In this document: positions 38,701 to 50,340 of the stretch, piece by piece
Layout: the number at the start of each line of letters is the position of its first letter
Numbering within the stretch: the stretch's first letter is position 1
Assembly (NCBI GenBank): GCA_021397835.1
Contig: JAJFZO010000356.1
Span: forward strand, 744,001 to 808,000
Direction of reading: 5' to 3'
DNA length: 64,000 nucleotides
Source of the DNA: Moringa oleifera
Taxonomy: Eukaryota; Streptophyta; Magnoliopsida; Brassicales; Moringaceae
Position numbers and translations under genes: made by a program
The notes under the pieces: model-generated
Seen by the model: only the letters and a program-made list of their open reading frames with translations
Databases searched by the model: none
Told to the model about the DNA's origin: nothing

Positions 38701-39934
38701 ATACTTTTTAAACAAATTTTATGGTCAAAATTTTAAAAAATTCTTAACAAATAGCTATTGAAATAAAATATAAAAATTATTTAAATTACTTTTTTAGTTA
38801 TTTTAATAATAAAAAGATACTTAAATTAATAGAGTAGTTTGAGTGAAATCCAAACCAAATTAATACATGATAGTTTGATTTGCCATTTTTAAATATTAAA
38901 ATTTCATTGATTATAAAATATAATGTAAAATTTGAAATAATTTTTATTTTTAATTAAATTAGTATATTAAAATTTAAATAAATATAAATATAATTTAAAG
39001 TTTTTAATATATTTATTCTTTGTTTTATTTACATTTGCAGCATGGTTCATAAAAGTCTATGGTATCCACAACGTAAAATAGGTTTTGGGTTTTAAAACTG
39101 ATTATTTTATATTTCATATCTTTAAATATTATAATTTAAATGGAGTAAATAAATTATTCAAATATATTTATAATAAATAATTTGATCATCTTTATAATAA
39201 AAATATTATTATTATTATTATTTTTATTATAATAACTTGAAGAAATGTGGTCCGACAGGCTTTTGGATTGAATTTGATTATAACTATATTTGCATTTTAA
39301 AATTAAAATTTTAACACAAACAAATTTAGAAAACCTTAAAAATAAACGGGAACATTTTAAAACCTAACTGTCACTTTGAAATTGATTGTTTTTTACTTCA
39401 TAAGCTTAAATGTTATCAAATTAAAATAAATAAATTAATAAAATCGTTTCTATAATGCATGACGTGGTGAAATAACCTTATGAAGCCCAAGCTCGGTATC
39501 CTAACAACTATTTAAGTTGTCCGAGCCCGATTGAGGTGCAAAGCACCCAAGTGTCAACCAAATGGGTTGACTCAGGCCATTATTGGACTTAAAAACTGAC
39601 GAAAACTTTAATTTTTGATACTGATATATCTTTTAAATCGGTTATTCATATTTTATATGCTTAAATATTATGAAATTAAAATAAGAATTAATTAAATTTA
39701 CTCAATAATACCTAACTCTCTTAAAAATTATTATATCCTCACTTGGACCCTTGTGCATGACACATGGAAGACCTACAAAAGAGAAATAAAGCCTCAAATG
39801 TGAAAATCATTAAAGCCTTGATGAGTGATAAATAATAAATGAATGAATAAGAGGCTATCTGACTTATTTATATAGAGGCCAACTTGTGTTGCATAGAGTA
39901 TGGAGCATGAGGGTCTCACTTGATGGAGTTAAAC
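35701..39934. other. AT-rich spacer, dispersed repeats and degenerate interspersed sequence
   Basis: No gene seen. Copies of the dispersed AT-rich repeat lie at about 37640-37900, 38090-38330 and 38540-38780. Two short GC-richer islands, 37300-37440 and 39480-39600, share words such as 'gctcgag', 'ggccca' and 'caaacc' with old plant interspersed repeats but could not be assigned to a family. Confidence 0.45.
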
Positions 39935-40749
39935 TTACAATACGTTTGATTCACAAAAAAAAAAATAAAAAGGGGATAGAATCAATATTCCGTGGAATAG
40001 AAAATAGAAAAAATAAAATGAAATAATTATTACTATGTTTGGTACAATGAAATAGAATAAAATAAAAATTAATTTTCAAGTGTTTGGTTCATTAAAAAAT
40101 AAGATAGAAAAACACTTGGAATAAGTGTATAATACTAATATACCTTTTAATTAAATTAATATTAATTAATACTAATACCATAAAAGCAACATCATTTTTA
40201 ACACAAGTATATCTCTAGACAGAGATTTTTAGGTGAGCTTGTTAGGATGAATGAGTAACAGCCTTTATGAAATTAACAATTGACTTTGAAATTATAAAAT
40301 AAAAAAACATAAAGATCAATTATAGCTCATTAGTAATATATATGTTACTGTAATTTGCACAAATTGGCTTCTATATCACCAGAGGAAAGATCAATTATAG
40401 CTCTTTAGATATCCAAAACCTTCGTCACTTATTCTGCTAGATAATCATTTGATATTGAAAGAAATTAAGAGCAATAATATGGATTTAATTCAAAAATCCC
40501 CAACATCCATGGGAAAATAACATGGGTTTGAGAAAGGAAGATATCATGGAAAAGGAAGAATTCAAAAAGAAAAGAAGAAACAAAAAAAAAAAAAAACTCC
40601 AAAATTACCATGCATTTTGCAGGAATGTATTCTTAAATGCCACAGGAGCAATGATCTTAGAGCGCTGTGCTTGAAGCAAATACAAAGACGTATCCACATC
40701 ACCAAAGACCAAGTTGTATATTTTACTTTCCAATGAAGAAACTGCTTAG

Positions 40750-41690
40750 TCATCATATTTGATCACCTCGAATCATAAGAAGATCGAATAGGAAGCTTTT
40801 TCTCTTGTAGCTCTTTATCTCTAATGCCATCATATAGGAGCTGCTACCTCCTTCTTCTCAGCTTCAAAAATTGTATTTACAGCCTCAGGAACAATACCTT
40901 TATGCACCATCAGATGAACGACACCAACAACCTCATGAACTCTATGCTCCACATAAAGACAGTTAATCACCCGCCCAAATGCTGTGAGAGATGGGATAAA
41001 TCCTTTCTCAATCATTTCAAGGAGAAATTTGTAACCAGAATCAATGTTTCCTGTTTTGCAGAAGCCATCAATAATGACACGGTAAGTGTAACAGTCAGGT
41101 ACACAGCCATGGTCAACCATCTCCACAAAAAGCTTTTCAGCCATATCAACATTTAGCTTCTCATAAAAAGCATTAATCATTATATTATATGTAGCTGTGG
41201 TATGAGAAATCCTATGGTTTTGTTCTATTCTTCTGAATAGCAGCAAAGCTCCATTCAAATCCCCATTATTGCAATGCCCATCAATCACTATGTCAAAACT
41301 AACACTATCCAGAGTCAGGCCCTCGTTTTCTATTTCCTTGAACAATTCCAAAGCTTTGTTAACTTTATGAGCGTTGCATAGGCTCTCAAGAAGGATATTG
41401 TATGTTATTAAGTTAGGAGCACACCACCCTTCTCCATCATTGCTCTAAAAGTTTCCTTTACATCTTTAGACTTTTTCAACCTTACAAAGCCCATTCAGAA
41501 TGAAGTTGTATGTGATCACATCAGGTGTAACACCATGACTCCACATTGTGTTTACCATCTCGATTGCATTCTCCATTTTCGACTGCTTGTAATAACCATC
41601 AATCAACATATTAAAAGTAAAAATATCAAGAAGATAGCCTTTGGAAATTGCTTACTAGTTGATCATACATAATGTTAACCATTTCTGCAA
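40750..41690 (-). pseudogene. Pentatricopeptide-repeat (PPR) protein fragment, C-terminal part
   Basis: Minus-strand reading gives consecutive P-class PPR motifs. The longest open stretch is 41351-40830 (for example TYNIMINAFYEKLN and TYRVIIDGFCKTGNID). Upstream, about 41660-41360, further PPR motifs are readable (YNFILNGLCKV, LITYNILLESLCNAHKV) but only with a frameshift and a stop. At the 3' end the frame shifts by one base after EVAAPI. The homologous tail LLYDGIRDKELQEKK then continues in the next frame with part of the expected sequence missing. It looks like the last third of an organelle-targeted P-class PPR gene of the At1g74580 type. No N-terminus or transit peptide is present. It is a dead fragment inside the PIF/Harbinger-like region. 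Confidence 0.82.
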
Positions 41691-41804
41691 AAGTAGTGAT
41701 TTTTTTGTTCTTTTCTACTTATTCATATCTGCAAGATATCTTAGATGGTTTGTTAACACTAAGATTGATTTTATTTGTCTGTGCTAGCCTATTTCTAATT
41801 TGAA

Positions 41805-42642
41805 TCATGGGATGAGAAGGCACTGTCTAGACTTTGAGACACCAGCAGCTCGAAGGAAGAGCTTAGGTGATGGATTATTTCTAGTTTTACAGAAAAGCAA
41901 GCAGTGCCTATTAAGCTCAGTGGTGATTCTTCCCAATGTATTTTACTTGGCATTGTTTTGCATTTAAATGCTCTTGCATTAACTTTGAAGGATAGCACAA
42001 ATGTAAAGCCTGAAATTTTGCCTTCTGCAAGACAGCAATTAGGATTACCCAGCTCTGCTGCCTTTTATAGTTCCTTGATGATTGTTCAAGAATCACTTCA
42101 TGAATCTGAGTTCAGCACCAACTAAATCAGAAATCGAACCTATTAAAGAAGGGGCTCAATATGCTGAAGATGCTTCTCAGGCATCTGTATATTTGGTCAG
42201 TGAAGATTTTAATCAGAATAGCTCGCGAAAGAATGGCATGTCCACTTTAAATTTGGATTTTCAGGCGTTGGTCAGAACATGCTGGAGAGGGTGAGGCATG
42301 TAAGCGTTGCAAGTGTAAGAAATCAAAGTGCTTAAAGTTGTAAGTTTTAAGTCTTACTAGCTATCTTATTGCATGAAAAAGAATTTGGAGTTTATACCTA
42401 ATGAAACATGCTTGTGGTTTAAGCTGACAACATTTCTTACAATTACTGTGAATGCTTTGCTGCTGGTGTCTACTGCATAGAGCTGTGCTCATGTCTGGAT
42501 TACTTTAACAAGCCTATTCATGAAGATATTGTTCTTGCAACTCGCAAACAGATTGAGTCTCACAATCCTCTTGCATTTGCTCCCAAAGTCATTAGGAACT
42601 CTGACTTTGTACTAGAAACTGGGGAGCAAATGCAACTCTGAG
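41805..42642 (+). pseudogene. TSO1/CPP-family CXC-domain protein fragment
   Basis: Blocks in three frames read in the order of plant CPP (TCX/TSO1-like) transcription factors. Near 41811 is MRRHCLDFETPAARRKSLGDG, then at 41904 on CILLGIVLHLNALALTLKD with SARQQLGLPSSAA. After a frameshift near 42105 comes a segment up to 42290. Then the first CXC half, [21 protein letters not shown], ends at an apparent intron donor (about 42340). The second half, [17 protein letters not shown]...[18 protein letters not shown], follows near 42440-42560. The second CXC repeat, required for DNA binding in the family, is absent. Retained intron-like sequence indicates a genomic rather than retroposed copy. CPP proteins act in the nucleus as cell-cycle and stem-cell division regulators. 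This copy is non-functional. Confidence 0.8.
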
Positions 42643-43285
42643 TCTGACTCTGTAACTCTTGAATAGACTCTGTTATACCTCTTTCTTTTCACACAGAAAA
42701 GCTTACCATGAGAAGGTGAAATCTTCATTCACTTCACAGAAAGTCTTTTCTGCACATAAAAAAAGCATGCATGTCTAAAGAGCTCTTACTATCCTTTTAT
42801 CAACTTCAGTGATTCAAGAATCATTATATTTATGCCACTGGTTTTCAAGCAAAGAAAAGCCACATAATGGTCAAATTCTAGCATGTTTGAATAAGTAAAC
42901 ACAGCAAAAATTTCAAACTCGGCAAAAAAATCGAGGACTTCATCCTCAAATCAAAAATTCTATTTTCAAACTCGCTTCTTATAATTAATAAAGACAACTA
43001 GTAGTCATGTCTAAAGAGAAAAAAAACTGCAAGTATCGATCAATTTTTCTTGATCACTAAAATATTAACCATCTAAGACATATATGATAGAAAAAAAAAA
43101 AGAAAATATACATTAACTAGCAAATAGTATTCTCTTTAATAATAGAAGAAAAGCATACCAATTATCCAAAAGAGATCTTTTTTAACAACAAAGGTCAAGC
43201 CATAATGAACTTAAGTTTTCTTTAAAAAAAAGAAACTTTCTGTCCATTTTAACTAGCCAACAAAATCATATGACAATAATAATGT

Positions 43286-44292
43286 TCAGTGGGTAGAAAG
43301 AAACCTTCTCACCCACCCAAGTCTTCGACTAGGTAGAAGACTAAAAAACACAAGCATTTGACTTGAATGATCAGGGATTTTGCTTAAAGCAATATCCCTT
43401 TCATCTTCTATCAATACATTAATCTTACCTAATGCTCCATCTAATTCTTGAACCTTCTATTGGAGTATCATTTCACTCCTAATACTGTTGCTTAACTTTT
43501 CTTCCATCTCACTTATCTTATTAGCTAATAATGTGACAGCATTAATAATTGAATTATCAATCTCATTTGCCTTTCACTTCTTTTTTGATGATGATGTTTG
43601 AGGTTGAATGCTTAAGATATCCTTATCATCTGAACCAAGATCAACTAGAGCTTCATCATCAATACCTTGATTTAACCTAATATTCTCATCTAAGGGGATT
43701 TCCTCAAGGATATCTGCAGTAGTTTGTGCGTCTTGCCCTGTTGCTCGATCTTTAGCATAAATCATAGAAAGCTCATTATAAAAGCAAAATGACCTTGTTC
43801 TAAATGGGGCAGCATCTTTGTAACTCTAAAAATAAGAAATAAAAAAATATTCGATATTAATTATATTAATAAAAAGAAAATAATTATAAAAGTGATGAAA
43901 AAAAATTCATAAAAGATACTCACAGTTAAGTATGAGTCCCATATCGGATCTTCAGCGATAACCATATTTTTTTGACTATCCTATCCAAAACCACTAGTAT
44001 AATTCTCTTGCACCATATCAAATATAATACTCTAATCTTTTTTCAAAGTCTTAATCCTAGATTCTATATGAAGTTTTCCTTTGATATTTGCATGTGGCAA
44101 TTTTCTTCCCATCATTCTTTCAAGCTCTAATAAATAACCAGCTTTAAAGCCGGTATCTGCATTATGTGTTTCGATATTGTGTAAGTCAACCATACATGAT
44201 ACTAGTGCAACTTCCTCTTCAAAAGTCCACTTCCTGTTTGTTCGTTTTGAACTTTAAAACTCAACAAGTGAGGTTGAAGCAGCCCTTGCCAT
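43286..44292 (-). pseudogene. Myb/SANT-like partner ORF of a PIF/Harbinger element (broken)
   Basis: The minus strand reads from about 44292: MARAASTSLVEF, stop, then KWTFEEEVALVSCMVDL and GYLLELERMMGRKLPHANIKG. This is the Myb/SANT-like domain (Pfam Myb_DNA-bind_3 type) found in the second ORF of plant PIF/Harbinger elements and in domesticated L10-interacting-MYB-like genes. After an apparent intron the frame continues in KDRATGQDAQTTADILEEI, an acidic stretch and SSSKKK. At least four in-frame stops and no intact frame remain. In active elements this protein binds the element termini and is needed together with the transposase. Confidence 0.78.
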
Positions 44293-44475
44293 TCTACTAT
44301 ACACCAAACATAATTAAAAAAGAAGAAGAAAAAGAACATAATTAAAGTAGTTTTACATGAGAAAATGTCATGTTCTATTTGTATGATAAAAATACACTTA
44401 AAATAACAATTAACATGTTTAAAAATAAAATAAAATAAAACATTCAAATAAGAAACAAACTACAATACAATAAAT

Positions 44476-45870
44476 TTAATCTTCACTTTGCCTCGATGTT
44501 TGCCATTCATGAAACATTTGGTTAGCTAATTCTAATCTTCAATTACTCCAAGCATCATTTGGGTCAACAACAGTTACTGAATCCTCCTCAGCTACTATGT
44601 TGATATGGAGATGATCATTCTCATCAACTTCAATAGAGTCAATACTTATCTCCCTCCTTATAAAATTATGAAGCAAACAACAAGTTACAATAATCCGATT
44701 ATGTATCTTAATTGGATAAAAAGATGGACTCCTAAGGATACTCTACCTAATTTTTAATAACCCAAAAAGTCTTTCAATTACATTCCGAGCAGCTGCATGT
44801 TTCATATTGAAAAATTCTTCAAAAGTAGTTGGTTGATGACCTTGACGCCAATCATTTAAATGATACCTTTGACCCCTAAAAGGTGCAAGAAAGCCCTCAC
44901 AATTTGTATACCCTGCATCAACTAGGTAATAACAACCTATAATAAACACTATATAAGTTATTTATTTAATTCAAAGTGTTATAAAAAATATTTAAATAAT
45001 TCTTTCTATTGTCATTTAAAAGCTTACCATGAGGTACTTTAAGTCATGTCTCTTAGTAATTGCATCTCGAAGAACCCTGCTATCAGCTATAGATCCTTCT
45101 CATCCAGGAAAAACACAAATAAATTGTAAATTAGGTGTACATATACCAAATATATTTGTTGCAACGTCACCTTTACGAGTTCGGTATCTAGGCTTATCTG
45201 CATTTGGCACCTTAACCTTGATATGTGTTCCATCTAAAGCATCTAAACAATTCTACAATTGAAATGGTTTTGTAAGAAATATCATTTGATATAAAATATA
45301 TTATATATATAGTTAAGAAAGGAATATGATATAAAATTTACCTTAAACCACTTCTGCCGATTGTCTGTAGAGTTCGTTGGAATGGGCTCAGGTTTTCTAA
45401 ACAAGTGATGTTGCAAATGCATCATAGCATTTAATACATTATGAAAGTGTCAACTAATTATCTCACCTGACCTTTAAAAATTGTGTCTAATAACTCGATT
45501 CTTAATATGATGAGAAATAATATATAAAAATATTGCTACTTGCTCATCTATAAGCATATTTCTTGTCGACTTCAACCCTCCAATGTTTTCTAGTATTTTC
45601 ACATAGTTTGAAAAAAGTAACTCTATTTATTTTAACTTATGAAATATATGACTCATCATTATCATATACAAGTCTCCTAATATAATCTCGTTTTGCATAT
45701 AAATCTAAGGAATAAGATCTATCTTTCAGCCTATAAGAATGTAAAGATGATGATGCCCCCAACGAACTCAAAAACCAACTAGCAACAATACACATCTCTA
45801 ACCACACTGTCAAGGCAACAATAATCTTTGTTCTTCTTTTAGCATTTTTACTCAAACTTAAACGAGTCAT
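44476..45870 (-). pseudogene. PIF/Harbinger transposase (DDE_Tnp_4), inactivated
   Basis: The minus strand from ATG at 45870 begins MTRLSLSKNAKRR and reaches YAKRDYIRRLVYDNDESY, then a stop and an apparent deletion of the 'CVNQLRM' region. Next come IGGLKSTRNMLIDEQVA (about 45570) with two stops, and an exon at about 45250-45030 with CLDALDGTHIKVKVP and GSIADSRVLRDAI, bearing the first two catalytic Asp residues. A stop replaces the expected Trp just before EGSIAD. After an intron, 44943-44743 is open: YYLVDAGYTNCEGFLAPF, GQRYHLNDWRQGHQP, and ARNVIERLFGLLKIR with the catalytic Glu. The rest runs to a stop at 44476 in frame, apart from one stop after LLKIR. All three catalytic acidic residues survive but the frame does not. 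Confidence 0.88.
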
Positions 45871-47260
45871 TACTGTAAAATGGGTAAATATATAAAGTTC
45901 AGTTTTATTCAACAAAAGGGTTATTGTGCACAAAAAAAAAGTTACAACTTATCAATATCACATTACGAAAAGCATTTATAGCAAAAGATGTCATCAACAT
46001 AGTTTGCACATATAAAGAGGGAAAATTAATATGAAATCGAGATAGAAAACATTGATAAAGGCATGCATTTCAATACAAAAGATGTTAAGTAATCTTTTCT
46101 CAAAATTGCACCTTACACATGCAAAACTTACATCAAATTCAAATCTAAAAAAGAAATCAACACAACATTTTTACCGATACAATCCCAACCAATCAAGTAT
46201 TATATTGAGAAAAAACTTCAAAGCTACTAAATAAATAAATATAATTAACACAAATATTAGAAATCATAAAAGATTGTTTTAACACTTACTACACAAAAGT
46301 GAGAAGAATTATCTCTTTCTATTTCACAACTACTTTCAATATATAAATACATATATAATATGGAAGGTACCAAAAAGAACATCAATCAAATGTTTTATCT
46401 CTTTTTATTTTTTTTTGCTCTTCAAAATTTCATAAATAATATCTTTTTCTCATATGGTATCCTCACTTATAGGATACAAGGAAAAAAATAAATTAATAAA
46501 ATTTAAGAGTACTTTTGAGAAATAATTAGGTACTATAGAGAATATAAGGGCTTTAGAATGAGAAAATAATATAAAATTGAGGTGAAAGTTAAATGGTGAC
46601 CTCACTGTGAGTGGGTAGGAGATGATATAAAAAAAACAGAGAGATACTTTTGGCATGAATCTAGCCATTTCACAACTACTTTCAATATATAAATACATAT
46701 ATAATATTTAAAACTAAAAGAAAGAGAAAATAATCTACAGTGATACCTAAACAAAACAAACATTTCGAATATGAATCTCAAGTTAACTTTCAATTTTAAT
46801 GCTTTTGAAATTTCAATATAACATCACAAATATGAAAAAATGAAAAAATGCTTCAAATGAAAAAAGTACCTAAAAGCCCGAATCTTGTTGACTTGAAATG
46901 ATGAAGGATTGATGATGATTAAGGCATACTCGTAGTGGAGAGAAAGGAGAGAAAGATGAGAAGAGAACAAGGGATTGATAAAGGGGAAAGGGAAAGTTAT
47001 AATTTGAGATATATATACCATTGTCATTTGATAACTTTTTTAAGGGTACGTTAGGAATATAAAAATTATAACTTTTCCTTGTTTCCACGAAATACCTATT
47101 CCGAGGGTTTACTTCAGAATAACTATTTTGGGTTTTTAAGGAATAGCAATTCCTCAAAGAATTGTAATTCTTTGACAAAAATAAACCAAATTTTGAAAAA
47201 GCAATTCCATACGGAATAAAGTAGAAAAAGAGTTGATATTCCTGCCAACTAAACATACTG
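45871..47260. other. 5' terminal region of the PIF/Harbinger-like element
   Basis: Non-coding, AT-rich sequence between the transposase start and the right end. It contains a 41-bp exact direct repeat (46321-46361 and 46667-46707). The overlapping small open frames at 46450-47256 show no known domain. This is the expected place for element promoter and subterminal transposase-binding repeats. Confidence 0.45.
46321..46707. repeat. 41-bp exact direct repeat, two copies 346 bp apart
   Basis: Bases 46321-46361 and 46667-46707 are identical over 41 bases, beginning atttcacaactactttcaat. The identity contrasts with the decay of the surrounding element and suggests a recent local duplication or preserved subterminal repeats. 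Confidence 0.85.
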
Positions 47261-48500
47261 TCAGAGTTTTAGTATGGTCAACATTTGTGAAGTGTGCTAA
47301 AAGAGAGATTTAGTCTAGGATGTTTACCTTGGGTTAAGCTGGGTTTCCCTGAGGTGGCCTAGGTCAAGCTGGACAACGTGAATTAGGCCTAGGTTTGGTT
47401 GAACCAAGATTGAAGCCTAACCAGGTTTGGCAATGGTTGGGATGGTGACTAGTTCAACTCTAGTACTGAGCTTCTGCCAGACTTGGGCTTGACGTGTTTG
47501 AGTTCGCTAGACCTGAGCTTTGGGTGATATGCACCTACATCATATAACCTCTTAAAAGACCGAGGTAGGGCCTGTTGATTGAGTTCCTCCTTGTTTGGTA
47601 TGGGTTCTAGTTCAACGACAACATTCTCAAGACGATGAGAATTAGAGGATTCTTCCCGATTCGTGGCTTTTGTAGGCGAGGGCTGTGATGGGGTTTGCTG
47701 CTACTCCACCATCATCTTAGTTTTTTAATATCAAATCTAATTTCAATCTAAAATTACATCACATTACAATACTAATTAAATACCAATTTAAAAACTAGTT
47801 TTTTTTTAAATATTAGTACCTATTTTAAATCTAAAATTACATACATAATATTATTTTACATTTTAATTCTAATTAGATATTAATTTATAAACTATTTTTT
47901 TAACAACAATAACTAATTTAAATCTAAAATTAGATAAGTATAATGTTAATTTATATTATAATACTAATTAGATAATATTTTATAAACTATTTTTTAACAT
48001 TAATATTTAATTTAAATCCAAAATTACCTAATTACAATATTAATTTACATTCAAAATACAAAATTCAATGAATAAATTTGATTAAATATCATACATACCT
48101 CAATGTTGATTCTTCAAACAAGGATTAGTCACCTATCTTCTCCTAAAATATCAAAGAAAAACTCAATAATATACATCCTTAAGATTTTTAACAAAATATA
48201 TTTAAAAATAATTAAATAATTAATTTAAATAATTATAAAAATATTTTTACCTAAATAAACATATTTTTTAAATAAACAAAAACTATTAAAAAATAACATA
48301 TTTTTACAATAAGAATAATGTATGCATAATGCAAATATTTTTGACAAAAAATTATCCAAAATAAAGCAGAGATGGCCAATATGTTTTCAGAAAATTTGAG
48401 ACTTAAATTGATAATTTGAAAGAGACTTGATGGATATATATACAAAGATAGAGATCTGTCAGGGCCAGAGAAAAAGGAAGAAAAGAAAAGCGAAAAAAAA

Positions 48501-48528
48501 AGAGAAGAGAGAAGAGAGAAGAGAGAAG
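48501..48528 (+). repeat. (AGAGAAG)4 minisatellite
   Basis: Four tandem copies of a purine-only heptamer in a longer purine-rich tract. Confidence 0.8.
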
Positions 48529-49333
48529 AGGAAAAAAAGTCAGTATAGCAGAGTTCAAGAGGATATTTTCAAGGCTGTGTAAGCAACCACGAAGAAAACC
48601 CACAGTAAATGCTACATTTTGCAGCACCTTGGGGCACTTTTTTTTTTTTTTTTAAACGTATCATCCTTTACAATTTTATAAGAATCTAAAAAAATATTTT
48701 TATAATTTTTTTTACAATTTTTATTCATAGTAAGGAAAGTTTTTTTTTTAATTTTTTATGACTTTTTAAAAAATATAAAAAATATATTTTTTCACAATTT
48801 AAAAATATTTTTTCATAATTTTTTCTCAAATCATAAACAATTATGTGTTAGTTAATTTTTTGTTTTAGTGTATGATTCATAATTTGAAGGTCATTTATTG
48901 AACTCAGGTGATTGAATGTGATTATATTTTTATTTAGATTTTAAATATAATTTTAATATTAACAATTGAAAATATTTAAAAATTAAAGTGAAACTTTTTA
49001 AAATATTGTCATGACTTTAAAATTAACTATTTCATATTTCATATGCTCAAATATTATCAAATTAAAATGAATAAATGAATTAATTCAAATTAATAAATTC
49101 ATCAATCAAATCTATTTTATGACAAATAATGACAATTATCTTTAAAATGATTTATTATTGCTATTATTATTATTTTATTATAACATTATGTTGCATAGGA
49201 TGCCAGATGCATGCGATGGCCCCCAGCCAACCAGCATCATTAGGAGATAGAAACTTATTTGTAGAACACTCATTTGCCATATCCATAATGTCAATTATTA
49301 ATTTGCTGAGGATGAGTGGTTCTAGAAAATATC

Positions 49334-49391
49334 AAAAGTCAATGCTTCTACCCTAAGGATTTCCAACCTTAGGGTAGAAGCATTGACTTTT
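49334..49391. repeat. Perfect 25-bp inverted repeat with 8-nt loop
   Basis: Left arm 49334-49358 and right arm 49367-49391 are exact reverse complements over 25 bases, separated by atttccaa. The arm core is gcttctaccctaagg. Composition is richer in G and C than the surroundings. See the findings for interpretation. Confidence 0.92.
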
Positions 49392-50340
49392 TATTTTTAT
49401 TTTTTATTTTTAAGTGATAATATAAATTGTTGATACTTATCACTTTAATTTTTGACACTATAATCGTTGACACGCATTATATAATTTTATCATTCTAAAA
49501 GATATTTTATCAAATTAAGGTATAATTAGAATTTATATAACATCTCACTCTTAGATGTATAACTTACGCAAGATTTGATCCGTTTATTAAATTCCAAAAA
49601 TAAAAAAATGTCATAAAAATATAAATTTCTCTAAAATATTATTTTAAAATATAAGTTGCAAGACTGGATTGGATTATCATGATGAAATAAATTGAATTAT
49701 TATGATGAAATAGATTGAGATTGTATTAATACTTTGATGTATTTAGTATAATATTAAATACAACTAAGATTAATTTTAATTTATTTAAAATGTTATGATA
49801 TTAAACAATAATAGTATAATCTAACAGGTAATATATTGTATAATTATTTGATAAATACAATACTTTAGTTTTTTTAAATTTTATTATCTTTTTACTTAAA
49901 AAATATGATTGTAAAATAAATTTTATAAATATGAGCAATAACTAAAGATTAATTATAAATATTTAGTCAATAATATTAATATCATTAAAATGTGTTGGAT
50001 TAATTTCAAATAACATTTTATCTAAAATAAATTGAAAATTAAAGTAAAGTTTTTAACAAGTTTAGACTCTATTATAATTAATTAATTAATGCATATAATT
50101 TTTATTTAATATTTAAAATTATGTTTATATTAATTTAAAATATATTTTAAAATTTTATGATATTAATGATATAAAATAAAACTTAATTTCATACATTATT
50201 CTAATCCATCAATTTAAAAAATAAAATTATTCATTTTTAATGAGATAAAAGAGATAAAAGATAAGCTTATTGCAATTTCAAGGTCCATGAGAAAAATTAT
50301 CCTATTCTAATTTAATCTCATACAACAAACATGGTCTAAA

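Larger units (their letters stand above)
39938..47260 (-). mobile_element. PIF/Harbinger-type element carrying host-gene fragments (or nested elements)
   Basis: The left end reads caatacgtttgattcac and the right end, on the minus strand, reads cagtatgtttagttggc. The ends also share an inner ATTCCGT..GGAAT block 45-65 bases inside each. TTA (39935-39937) precedes the left end and TCA (47261-47263) follows the right end, close to the TTA duplication of PIF/Harbinger. Inside are the two ORFs typical of the superfamily, both on the minus strand: a DDE transposase (44476-45870) and a Myb/SANT-like protein (43286-44292), both broken. The left 2.7 kb contains fragments of a PPR gene and a CXC-domain gene. 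The ORFs and superfamily are secure. That all 7.3 kb is one element is inference from the related ends. Confidence 0.55.
47261..50340. other. AT-rich spacer
   Basis: The first ~430 bases are GC-richer with 'ggtttgg', 'aggcctag' and 'gaacc' words typical of old interspersed repeats. The remainder is A/T-rich without genes. The sequence ending near 50336 (gaccatgtttgttgtatgag on the minus strand) resembles a MITE terminus, but I found no matching left end. Confidence 0.4.

Noticed and set aside
46450..47256. Cluster of minus-strand frames (82, 63, 67 and 128 codons)
   Set aside because: Phe/Ser/Tyr-rich translations of AT-rich DNA at the end of the PIF/Harbinger element. No known domain and no splice continuity.
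49450..50336. MITE ending at 50336 (gaccatgtttgttgtatgag on the minus strand)
   Set aside because: No matching left terminus or target duplication was found, so the element cannot be delimited.
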